NCBI GenBank assembly: GCA_021731405.1
Contig: JAKFXN010000003.1
Coordinates: 62,001-126,000, forward strand
Length of the DNA: 64,000 nt
DNA from: Candidatus Parcubacteria bacterium
GTDB lineage: Bacteria > Patescibacteria > Paceibacteria > UBA9973 > UBA918
Direction of reading: 5' to 3'
Shown here: positions 40,060 to 48,041 of the stretch, piece after piece
Layout of the letters: the number at the start of each line of letters is the position of its first letter
How positions within the stretch are numbered: position 1 is the stretch's first letter
Position numbers and translations under genes: made by a program
The notes under the pieces: generated by a model
Seen by the model: the letters and a program-made list of their open reading frames with translations, nothing else
Database searches by the model: none
Told to the model about the DNA's origin: nothing

Positions 40060-40734
40060 CTAAATCATGCCTCCTGCGAGGAGGTCATCTAGGTCTTTCT
40101 TCTTGCTCTTTTGGCCTGGGGTAGAAACGGGCTTTTCAGCTGGTATTTCAACCACCTCATGCTTTTTAGGCATTTTGGCTGTATAGGTACCTTTACTGCC
40201 CGGAATACGCTCCAAAGTGATGGTAAAGCCCTTAGGACTGCGTTTTATCTCATCAGCTATCTTATATTCGGTCGGAATAACCCGAAGAAAGCGGTCTAGG
40301 CGCTCCTTAAGAAACGCCTCTTCCATGTACTTGTATCGTCCCCAAAGGAACAAGTCTACCTTTACGCGGTGTCCCTCTTCGAGCCATTCAGCAGTGCGAC
40401 GAGCCTTGAGTTGTTGGTCATGGTCACCAGTTCCGATCTTTACCTGCACGTTCTTGGTCTCGGTCACGTGCGACTTTGCTTTCATTTCACTCGCTTTTCG
40501 GCCAGCTTGGTAGCGGAACTTACCAAAGTCCATAATCTTCGCCACCGGCGGCTTCGCCTTAGGTGAGATTTCAATCAAGTCGAGGTTAAACGACTCCGCT
40601 GCCTTAAGGGCATCAGCGATAGTGAGGAGACCAAGGTTTTCACCTTCTGGTCCAACCACACGAAGCTCTGTCGCCTTGATAGCGTGATTGATACGAGTCT
40701 TAATATTGGTTTGGCTTGAATAGTTCTTTAACAA
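40060..40734 (-). CDS. infC: Translation initiation factor IF-3
   Basis: Binds the 30S subunit and checks start-codon pairing. 224 residues. The N-terminal domain has RINHAIKATELRVVGPEGENLGLLTIADAL, then DLIEISPKAKPPVAKIMDFGKFRYQ, and the C-terminal domain has GDHDQQLKARRTAEWLEEGHRVKV. An acidic and Lys-rich tail of ~40 residues follows. No ATG is available near the N-terminus: the start is TTG at 40734 or possibly the in-frame ATT at 40740, in keeping with the rare start codons used for infC autoregulation in other bacteria. Confidence 0.95.
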   Translation of the reverse strand: MLKNYSSQTNIKTRINHAIKATELRVVGPEGENLGLLTIADALKAAESFNLDLIEISPKAKPPVAKIMDFGKFRYQAGRKASEMKAKSHVTETKNVQVKIGTGDHDQQLKARRTAEWLEEGHRVKVDLFLWGRYKYMEEAFLKERLDRFLRVIPTEYKIADEIKRSPKGFTITLERIPGSKGTYTAKMPKKHEVVEIPAEKPVSTPGQKSKKKDLDDLLAGGMI

Positions 40735-40841
40735 GAAAATGGTGCTTATGTGATAAAAGTCGGCTCGGTCTTAGTTGAGTGATGCCTGTGAACCTCGTAG
40801 AGATACGAGGCTTCCAACGTTTGGCAACTATTGGTACCAAG

Positions 40842-40869
40842 AATTTACCATATTGCTGGCTTTTAGCAA
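40842..40869 (-). promoter_or_regulatory. infC operon promoter
   Basis: Minus strand: -35 TTGCTA, 16-base spacer ending in ATATGG, -10 TAAATT. The ~100-base leader contains a CCTCGTA-TCTC-TACGAGG hairpin. Confidence 0.6.
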
Positions 40870-40897
40870 CTACAATGAAGTGCTTTTTCTGGGGTAT

Positions 40898-42358
40898 TTA
40901 CCCGTTTAGGTACTGCAAAGCGACTTTTTGGTACACTTCTTTTTTAGCCGGATCCATTTTGGCCAACAGTCTTGGCATCATTGAGAGGCGGTGGTTTGAG
41001 AGAAAGAAATGTTGTTGGTCATTGATGAAGTTCCAATACAAGCTCGTCCATACTTCCTCCCAGTTCCCAGTGGGAAAGTCAGACATTTTTTTGAGATAGT
41101 TGCTACCACTAATATATGGCTTGGTGGCAAAGAGTCCGCCATCAGCAAACTGGCTCATGCCATAGACGTTTGGCACCATTACCCAATCATAGGCGTCTAC
41201 ATACATTGCCATAAACCACCGGTAGACTTGGTCGGGGTCAGTTTTTGAGAGAAGCATGAAGTTCCCGAGCACCATCAGTCTATCGATATGGTGATTGTAC
41301 CCATATTTGAGAGCCTTAGTAATGGCGGTATCAATGGGGAAGATGTTGGTTGTGCCAGTCCAAAAACTAGGTGGTAGTGAGCGTTTGTGTTTAAAGAAAT
41401 TTGTACTACGCATCTTTCGTCCATCTACCGCGTAGGCGGCGCGAATAAACTCGCGCCAGCCTAGTATCTGGCGCACAAAACCCTCAAGTGAGTTCATGGG
41501 GACGTCATGCTTTTGTGCGTAGGTGATTGCTTCATTGATAACTTCAGTTGGGTTTAAGAGTCCGATATTGAGGAGGGGAGAGATGGCTGAGTGAAATAGT
41601 CGTACCTGTGAAGTCACTAGGGCATCTTCATATGGTCCAAATTGTGAAAAGCGGGTTTCTAGAAAATCAACCAAGAACAGCTTAGCGTCTTTCCGTGTAT
41701 AGGGTATCCAAACATTTGGTACTCCATAGTGCTCACCTGGAAGCTCAGTCAGCCACGCTTGTGCGGCAGCGACCCGCTCGTCTTTGATGAAAGTAATGTC
41801 TACGGGAATCTCAACAGTCTTTGGCATCTTCTGTCTATTCTCATCATCAAAGCTCCATTTGCCACCGCGTGGCGTACCGTCAATTTCAAGCAATATCTTA
41901 TAATCTTGGCGCAGTGTTTTATAAAAGCGAGCCATCAGACGCCCTGATTTCTGGTAACGCTCAGCAAAATCAGACTTAAGTATAAAAAGTTCAGAGGGAT
42001 AGAAGGTACGAGTAATCCCGAATTGAGCCGAGTAGAGTTCAATTCGTTGTTCGAGCCAATCGTCAGTAGTATCAGCGCAGTGTATTTCAGTTATTCCGTC
42101 AGCGGCTAATTTTTTGAAGACAGCCTCTGTTGTAGTGTATTCACGAACATCAAAATATCTGACCGTAAACCCAGACGCCTCGAGTTCTTGCTTGTATGCC
42201 TGAAGCGAGAGACGGTGGAGCAGAAGTTTTTGACGATGGACAAGAAATTCAGTGAGGAACAAAGATTCTTCTACGAGATATACAGGGTGTGCTAGGTTAA
42301 AACCAGCGAAGGTTGTTTCGTATAGTTGATGGGGGTAGATAAGAGTCGCAGAAGACAT
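40898..42358 (-). CDS. FeS-BCP-type cryptochrome/photolyase relative lacking the Fe-S cysteines
   Basis: 486 residues, deoxyribodipyrimidine photolyase-related (PhrB/CryB group). Family motifs include YPHQLY at the N-terminus, VRQILGWREFIR, YGYNHHIDRLMVLGNFMLL and PNVYGMSQFADGGLFATKPYISG. In PhrB-like proteins the segment after KPY..SGNY..MSD carries Cys ligands of a [4Fe-4S] cluster; here it is replaced by a Cys-free KMSDFPTGNWEEVWTSLYWNF. The whole protein has a single Cys, near residue 93. FAD binding probably persists. Divergent from the DUF2256 gene, a frequent partner. Confidence 0.88.
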   Translation of the reverse strand: MSSATLIYPHQLYETTFAGFNLAHPVYLVEESLFLTEFLVHRQKLLLHRLSLQAYKQELEASGFTVRYFDVREYTTTEAVFKKLAADGITEIHCADTTDDWLEQRIELYSAQFGITRTFYPSELFILKSDFAERYQKSGRLMARFYKTLRQDYKILLEIDGTPRGGKWSFDDENRQKMPKTVEIPVDITFIKDERVAAAQAWLTELPGEHYGVPNVWIPYTRKDAKLFLVDFLETRFSQFGPYEDALVTSQVRLFHSAISPLLNIGLLNPTEVINEAITYAQKHDVPMNSLEGFVRQILGWREFIRAAYAVDGRKMRSTNFFKHKRSLPPSFWTGTTNIFPIDTAITKALKYGYNHHIDRLMVLGNFMLLSKTDPDQVYRWFMAMYVDAYDWVMVPNVYGMSQFADGGLFATKPYISGSNYLKKMSDFPTGNWEEVWTSLYWNFINDQQHFFLSNHRLSMMPRLLAKMDPAKKEVYQKVALQYLNG

Positions 42359-42379
42359 TGATACTTTATACTAGCAGAT

Positions 42380-42520
42380 ATGGCTACAAAAGAAACGAAG
42401 CTCTGCCTCGCGTGCAAAAAGCCGTTTTCAAATAGAAAATCTTGGAAGCTTCGAAACCAGTGGGAGCAAGTACTGTACTGCAGTACCCGCTGCAAAAACG
42501 GCAAAAGTAAAACAGTCTAA
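42380..42520 (+). CDS. DUF2256-like zinc-ribbon microprotein
   Basis: 46 residues, too short for ordinary ORF cut-offs. MATKETKLCLACKKPFSNRK, then WEQVLYCSTRCKNGK, match DUF2256: CxxCxxPFxxRKxW...VxYCSxRC. The four Cys likely bind zinc. A -10 TATACT lies just before the ATG, overlapping the divergent photolyase promoter. The 3' end overlaps the stop of the convergent DUF1295 gene by four bases. DUF2256 and DUF1295 genes often accompany photolyase-related genes, which supports the call. Confidence 0.85.
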   Translation: MATKETKLCLACKKPFSNRKSWKLRNQWEQVLYCSTRCKNGKSKTV

Positions 42521-43317
42521 TTCCGTGGCGGTAGGGGAATGAAGTAACTTGTCTTCCTCATATAGGCACGGTACTCCTCGCCGTACTTTTCAATAAAAAT
42601 ATTTTCGAGCATTGGACCCGTGACCTTGGTAACAATATAAGTAATCAGAAGCGGGCTCAAAAGAGCTAGTGGTCCATAAGGAAGAGGCAATACAATAAGA
42701 GCCAGTCCCCACCAGATCAGTGTTTCACCAAAATAATTTGGTCGGCGGCTATATCTGAAGAGTCCTGTCACCATAAGATTGTTTGGTTCAGTCCCCGCTT
42801 TTTTGCGTGCAATAAAACTATCCAGTTGGTAGTCAGCGGTACTTTCAATAGTAAGACCAAGCAAAAAGACCAAGAGACCGAGATACAAAAACGTCTCATT
42901 TACCGCAGGCGCTCCCAGACTAATAATGAACGGGAGTGAAACAATAACAATAATCACGCCTTGCAGGATATTGATCTGGAGATAACTGCGAAGCAAAAAG
43001 TACCACTGGCCCTTTTGGCTCCACGCAGTTCGCCAAGCAGCATATCGAGCATCTTCTGGCATCCCATGATTCTTTTTGTATATGCGGAAGCCAAGTCGTA
43101 GTGACCAGAGTGCTATAGCAGCCAAAATATAGAGAGAAACAGTTGACCTGCTGCCAATGATAATAAAAGTGCTCAAACTAGCTGCGAGGAAAAGTGGCCC
43201 GTAGGCAATGTCCATGATGCTGTTGTCTTTTTTTAGTAGTGCCAATAGAAAAACGCCGGTTACTAGGGCGAGTAAAACTCCACTAAAAATACTGATGTTG
43301 AAAAGAAATGATTCCAT
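42517..43317 (-). CDS. DUF1295 membrane protein (steroid 5-alpha-reductase-like)
   Basis: 266 residues from the ATG at 43317 (MESFLFNISIFSG); a longer in-frame start runs into the divergent promoter. Six or more membrane segments. The C-terminal FRYSRRPNYFGETLIWWG and EKYGEEYRAYMRKTSYFIP motifs are characteristic of DUF1295 / isoprenylcysteine methyltransferase-related enzymes. Probable NAD(P)H-dependent lipid reductase or methyltransferase; substrate unknown. Confidence 0.85.
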   Translation of the reverse strand: MESFLFNISIFSGVLLALVTGVFLLALLKKDNSIMDIAYGPLFLAASLSTFIIIGSRSTVSLYILAAIALWSLRLGFRIYKKNHGMPEDARYAAWRTAWSQKGQWYFLLRSYLQINILQGVIIVIVSLPFIISLGAPAVNETFLYLGLLVFLLGLTIESTADYQLDSFIARKKAGTEPNNLMVTGLFRYSRRPNYFGETLIWWGLALIVLPLPYGPLALLSPLLITYIVTKVTGPMLENIFIEKYGEEYRAYMRKTSYFIPLPPRN

Positions 43318-43358
43318 AGTTATAGAAATAGTGTACCATCTGTTACAATAATCTTGAT

Positions 43359-43961
43359 ATGCCAAAAGTCAGTACCGAGACAACTGAGGCTCCAAAACGT
43401 GCTCCTCGCAAGCGCGCCGTTCGTCGAGTAGTTTCAAGTGACGATGCTCCAGTACGGAGAACACGCGTGACTGCACCAGCAAGAGAAGCTGTTGAGACTG
43501 CTTCAGTCCGCCGCGCCCCTACGAGAATGGTTAGTACCGAGCGCAAAAATCGTAACAAGCTTTATGCCAGTCTTGCGGTTACTGTTTTTATAGCAGGCGC
43601 AGCAACTTGGATCGGGGTGTCTGATGCCGGAGTGATTGATGTGGACGCACGTATTACTGAAATGAATGAACGAGCTGCACAAAACGCCAGCGAAAATCAA
43701 ACTGACCAAAACGGTGAAACGCGCAGTGTTGAGATTCCTGTCCAAAATACTCCGCCGGTGGTACCAGTCTCTAGTTTACGAGGACGGGGAGTGGGTACTG
43801 CTGCAGTAGAACAGCCCGCCCCAGTTGTGGACGAATCAGCTACAACCACCGAAGAAACAACTGACGCCGCTGCTGAAGAAGGTGAGGCACCAGTAGAGGA
43901 AACAGCGAGTGAAGAAGTACCAGCTGAAGGAGAAAGTGCAGAAGCGACACTGGCACAATAA
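43359..43961 (+). CDS. Single-pass membrane protein with basic N-terminus and acidic tail
   Basis: 200 residues. Residues 1-65 are Arg/Lys-rich (RAPRKRAVRRVV), a membrane helix spans ~68-88 (LYASLAVTVFIAGAATWIGV), and the rest is a low-complexity Glu/Ala/Thr/Pro tail. The charge layout places the tail outside. No catalytic motif. A -10 TACAAT lies nine bases before the ATG. Confidence 0.7.
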   Translation: MPKVSTETTEAPKRAPRKRAVRRVVSSDDAPVRRTRVTAPAREAVETASVRRAPTRMVSTERKNRNKLYASLAVTVFIAGAATWIGVSDAGVIDVDARITEMNERAAQNASENQTDQNGETRSVEIPVQNTPPVVPVSSLRGRGVGTAAVEQPAPVVDESATTTEETTDAAAEEGEAPVEETASEEVPAEGESAEATLAQ

Positions 43962-43976
43962 AATAGTAGTACATAA

Positions 43977-44008
43977 AAAAGCGGTGCTTAAGCACCGTTT
44001 TTTTTATT
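43977..44008. terminator. Bidirectional terminator
   Basis: AAAAAAGCGGTGCTT/AAGCACCGTTTTTT between convergent genes. Confidence 0.9.
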
Positions 44009-44396
44009 TCCGCTTCTCACTACACTTCTCACAGCCGCAGCCATCTTTACCAATAAGGTCATCGAAGTACATTTTTCCGTAGTCATAGGTAAGTTCTTCT
44101 CCTACCTTTATATTACGTTTTGCAAAAATAAAGATATGCTCTTCCTTTTCGTCTAGTTCAGGGTAACAGTTTGGCCGACAGGAGTGGTTAAGGTAACGTG
44201 CTTTGTTTTCTCGACCCTTGCCGTCTATTGTCCAATTGTCATTAAGTTCAAAGAGATATTTTCCACCACGACGATTGGCTTCTTCTTCAGTAATTTTTTC
44301 ACCAGTGTATTCAATCACGAGGTCACCTTTCTTAAATGTCTCTCCGGCAAACAAACCAAGACCGCTACTACTTTTTTTAACTGTGACATTTTTCAT
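44004..44396 (-). CDS. SET-domain protein lysine methyltransferase
   Basis: 130 residues. The SET core has GLGLFAGETFKKGDLVIEYTGEKI, RYLNHSCRPNCYPE (the NHSCxPN motif binds SAM) and GEELTYDYG. A post-SET-like CGCEKCSEKRK follows with three Cys that, with the NHSC Cys, would bind zinc. Complete and compact. Such proteins methylate lysines in eukaryotes and some bacteria (for instance on ribosomal or histone-like proteins). The substrate here is unknown. Confidence 0.9.
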   Translation of the reverse strand: MKNVTVKKSSSGLGLFAGETFKKGDLVIEYTGEKITEEEANRRGGKYLFELNDNWTIDGKGRENKARYLNHSCRPNCYPELDEKEEHIFIFAKRNIKVGEELTYDYGKMYFDDLIGKDGCGCEKCSEKRK

Positions 44397-44478
44397 CGTA
44401 CCAGTATAACGAATAAAATTTTGTTTTGAACAGCAAGCTGAGGGAAAGTTTCTGTAAATTTTGTTACCATAGCAATAT

Positions 44479-46830
44479 ATGAATCAGTCCCTTTCCAAGT
44501 TCATTCGAGCGGCAGACTATTTGTCTGCCGCTCAAATTTATCTACGCGATAATTTTTTACTAACTGAGCCGCTGAAGCCAGAGCATATCAAGCCACGCTT
44601 GCTCGGTCACTGGGGCACCTGTCCTGGTGTTAACTTCACCTACGCTCATCTCAATCGCGCAATTATTGAGCATGATCTTGATATGATGTTTGTCCTTGGG
44701 CCAGGCCATGGTTTCCCAGCAGTGCAGTCAAATCTATTTTTGGAGGGTACGCTTTCAAAATATTACCAGAATATTTCTCGTGACAAAAACGGTATTGCTG
44801 ACATGTCCAAGCTATTTAGCTGGCCGTATGGTTTCCCGAGTCACAGTAACCCAGAAGCTCCTGGAGTGATTCTTGAAGGTGGGGAGCTGGGGTATGCGCT
44901 CGCTACCTCCTATGGAGCAGTACTTGATAACCCGAGTCTGATCGTCTCTTGTCTCATCGGTGACGGAGAAGCGGAGACTGGGCCAACCGCCACTGCGTGG
45001 CACCTGAGCAAGCTTGTTGATCCTGGGAAAAATGGCGCGGTGTTGCCAATCCTTCATCTCAATGGCTACAAGATTTCTGGGCCAACATTATATGGTCGAA
45101 TGAACAACGACGAGCTCAGATCCCTCTTTATTGGCTACGGGTACGACCCAATTTTTGTGGATGCCTATGAAGGAGATGACGTGCATGATCAAATGCGAGC
45201 GGCACTTGATAAAGCAGTGACTGACATTCGCTTTACCCAGCACTGCGCGCGTGAGATGACTCTCAAAGAGAACCCTCGTTGGCCGATGATTATTTTGCGT
45301 ACCCCAAAAGGGTGGCACAGTATCAAACAGATCCGCGAAAAGAGAATCGAAGATAATCACTATTCTCACCAAGTAATTGCCGAAGGCGCTGTCCATAATG
45401 AGGAAGAATTTCGTCTACTTGAAGAGTGGCTTCGCTCATACCGCTTTGAAGAGCTTTTTGACGGTGAGAAATTCGACCAAGACATCGAATCTCTGGTTCC
45501 TCGACTAGATAGACGCATGGGTGATAATCCTCGGGCACATGGTGGTTCAACCTATCGTGCACTCAAGCTACCTGACCTACAAAACTATAGTACTTCTGCC
45601 ACCTGCAATCTTGACGACCCTATTTGTGGGGAAGTGAGTAGTATGGAGAAGATTGGTGAGTATCTCCGCGACATTATGCGCATGAATGAAGACGAGAGAA
45701 ATATTCGCCTCTTTTCACCAGATGAAACGTACTCCAACAAACTACAGGCTGTCTTTGAATACACTAAGCGGACGTTTGTATGGCCGCATCGAGAATGGGA
45801 TAAGGACCTTGCTTGGGACGGGAGAGTAATGGAAATGCTTTCTGAACATAGTCTCCAGGGTCTTATTCAGGGGTACATACTTACTGGCCGTCACGGTCTG
45901 TTTGTTTCCTATGAAGCTTTTGTGCAAATTGTAGCCAGTATGGCCGATCAATACGCAAAATTCTTAAAAATTGCCCGTGAGGTTCCTTGGCGAGGAACTA
46001 TCTCATCATTGAACTATATTTTGACTTCAACTGGTTGGCGCCAAGAGCATAATGGTTTCTCTCATCAGAACCCAGGCTTCATAGATGGCGTGCTTCAGCG
46101 ACAAGGATGCTTCACAAATGTGTATTTTCCAGCTGATGCCAACATTGCGCTGGCTACCTTTCATAAGATGATGAGTTCTACTCGTGAAATCAACGTGATG
46201 GTGTGCGAGAAGAGGCCGCTACCAATTTGGCGTACGCTTGAAGAAGCAGAAAAAGATGTGCGTGACGGACTATCAATTTGGAACTTTGCGAGTGATGAAG
46301 ACCCACACATTGTTATTGCTTCAGCCGGTGACTATCCAACACAAGAAGCATTGGCGGCAGTGAGTATTATTCGCACCAAATTGCCTGAGCTCAGGATTCG
46401 TTTTGTGAACATCACTTCATTATCTGCGCTCGGAATGGGTAACTCTGAGTGTCGCGTGTTAGCACATGATTTTGCTGAATATTTCACAAAAGACAAACCA
46501 ATCATCATCAACTTCCACGGCTACCCACAAACGATGAAGCAGGTGTTGTTTGATTATGGGTGTGATTCTAAACGGGTGAGTATTCATGGATATGAGGAGG
46601 TTGGCTCAACTACCACTGCCTTTGATATGATGGTTCGCAATCGTGTTGACCGGTACCATCTTGCTATGGAGGCGTTCTCTTTTGCTGAAAAGACTGGCGT
46701 GATAGATGCTAAGATAGCAAAACGGCTTACCAAGTCACTCCAAGAGAAGCTGGATGAGCACCGTGCATATATCGTCGAAAACGGCGACGATCCTATAGAT
46801 ATTACCAACTGGGTATGGCATTCACGCTAA
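44479..46830 (+). CDS. xfp: Phosphoketolase (xylulose 5-P / fructose 6-P)
   Basis: TPP-dependent enzyme that splits xylulose 5-P or fructose 6-P with phosphate to give acetyl-phosphate. 783 residues, typical length. RLLGHWGTCPGVNFTYAHLNR at the start, GDGEAETGPTATAWH for TPP-Mg binding, and the NGYKISGPT and NGFSHQNPGFID segments are diagnostic. The ackA start lies inside its 3' end (16-base overlap), so the two form an acetyl-P to acetate + ATP module, a known carbon route in fermentative CPR. Confidence 0.96.
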   Translation: MNQSLSKFIRAADYLSAAQIYLRDNFLLTEPLKPEHIKPRLLGHWGTCPGVNFTYAHLNRAIIEHDLDMMFVLGPGHGFPAVQSNLFLEGTLSKYYQNISRDKNGIADMSKLFSWPYGFPSHSNPEAPGVILEGGELGYALATSYGAVLDNPSLIVSCLIGDGEAETGPTATAWHLSKLVDPGKNGAVLPILHLNGYKISGPTLYGRMNNDELRSLFIGYGYDPIFVDAYEGDDVHDQMRAALDKAVTDIRFTQHCAREMTLKENPRWPMIILRTPKGWHSIKQIREKRIEDNHYSHQVIAEGAVHNEEEFRLLEEWLRSYRFEELFDGEKFDQDIESLVPRLDRRMGDNPRAHGGSTYRALKLPDLQNYSTSATCNLDDPICGEVSSMEKIGEYLRDIMRMNEDERNIRLFSPDETYSNKLQAVFEYTKRTFVWPHREWDKDLAWDGRVMEMLSEHSLQGLIQGYILTGRHGLFVSYEAFVQIVASMADQYAKFLKIAREVPWRGTISSLNYILTSTGWRQEHNGFSHQNPGFIDGVLQRQGCFTNVYFPADANIALATFHKMMSSTREINVMVCEKRPLPIWRTLEEAEKDVRDGLSIWNFASDEDPHIVIASAGDYPTQEALAAVSIIRTKLPELRIRFVNITSLSALGMGNSECRVLAHDFAEYFTKDKPIIINFHGYPQTMKQVLFDYGCDSKRVSIHGYEEVGSTTTAFDMMVRNRVDRYHLAMEAFSFAEKTGVIDAKIAKRLTKSLQEKLDEHRAYIVENGDDPIDITNWVWHSR

Positions 46831-47984
46831 TCATTAATCCTGGCAGTTCCTCAAAAAAGTTTGCTCTGTTTTCCGAGCGAACGTTATTACTTGAAGCGTA
46901 CGTAGAACGATTGGCTGAAGGATACGAAATGTGTACCACGATTGGGAACGAGCAACAGAAGTGCGACTTACTGAATCGAGATGAATACGACGGTAGTGTG
47001 AGACAGTTTCTCGACACAGCCATTAGTCGCGGCCTGCTCACTGCGTACAGCGACGTCGCTAAAGTAGCCTTGCGAGTAGTTGCTCCTGGCACGTATTTTC
47101 AACAGCATCGTCTCATTGATGGGGAATATGTAAGTAAGCTATCAGCTCTCTCTAAGGTTGTGCCACTCCACATCCCACACCTAGAGCAAGAGATAGTAGC
47201 GACAGAAAAGATATTACCTCAGGCTAAGTTGATTGGTATCTCCGACAGTGCTTTTCATGCCAGTCTACCAGATGTAACAAGGCGGTATTCAATTCCAGAA
47301 TATGACGCTGCTCAATTTGATATTTATCACTTCGGATACCACGGGTTATCAGTGGCGTCAGTGTTAGGACGTGCTGCCGTGGTAGCTGATACACCGCTCC
47401 ATAAAATCATTGTTTGTCATATTGGTAGCGGTGTGAGCGTTACTGCCGTTAAAGATGGCAAGAGTATAGATACAACTATGGGTTATGCTCCAGGAAGTGG
47501 ACTGCTTATGGGGACACGAGCGGGAGATTTACCTACCGGAGCACTTTTGTCCCTCATGCAACAAAAGAATCTTAAGCCAGTTGATGCGCTGGTGTATCTA
47601 CAGACTCAGAGTGGACTCAAGGGCTTGACGGGAGAGTCTGATCTTCGAATCTTGCTCGACCGTCGTTCTCAAGGTGATCAAAAAGCCACTACCGCTATTG
47701 ATGTATTTATATATCATCTTCAAAAGGCTATTGGCGGCTACTTGGCTATCCTTGGCGGGGCTGATGCGATTATTCTCACCGCTACTGCGAGTCAGCGTAG
47801 TCCACAATTACGACAGCTTTTACTTGAGCCGCTCGCGCATCTTGGAATAATTTTAGATATAGAAAAAAACGACGCAATAATTAATCGAGACGCGATCATT
47901 AGTGCTGCTGACTCAGCAGTGAAAGTTTTGGTAGTAAAAACGGCTGAAGCAGAAGAAGTTCTTAAAAACAGTGAGTTATTTTAG
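46815..47984 (+). CDS. ackA: Acetate kinase
   Basis: Makes ATP and acetate from acetyl-phosphate. 389 residues. LIINPGSSSKKFALF (usually NxGSSSxK), HIGSGVSVTAVKDGKSIDTTMGYAPGSGLLMGTRAGDLP and the FGYHGLS motif are family signatures. Translationally coupled to xfp. Confidence 0.95.
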   Translation: MAFTLIINPGSSSKKFALFSERTLLLEAYVERLAEGYEMCTTIGNEQQKCDLLNRDEYDGSVRQFLDTAISRGLLTAYSDVAKVALRVVAPGTYFQQHRLIDGEYVSKLSALSKVVPLHIPHLEQEIVATEKILPQAKLIGISDSAFHASLPDVTRRYSIPEYDAAQFDIYHFGYHGLSVASVLGRAAVVADTPLHKIIVCHIGSGVSVTAVKDGKSIDTTMGYAPGSGLLMGTRAGDLPTGALLSLMQQKNLKPVDALVYLQTQSGLKGLTGESDLRILLDRRSQGDQKATTAIDVFIYHLQKAIGGYLAILGGADAIILTATASQRSPQLRQLLLEPLAHLGIILDIEKNDAIINRDAIISAADSAVKVLVVKTAEAEEVLKNSELF

Positions 47985-48041
47985 TAAAGTTTTGTCGTCC
48001 TGTCTGTTATAGTTGTAGATAACACGTTCCTCTTGTTATTT

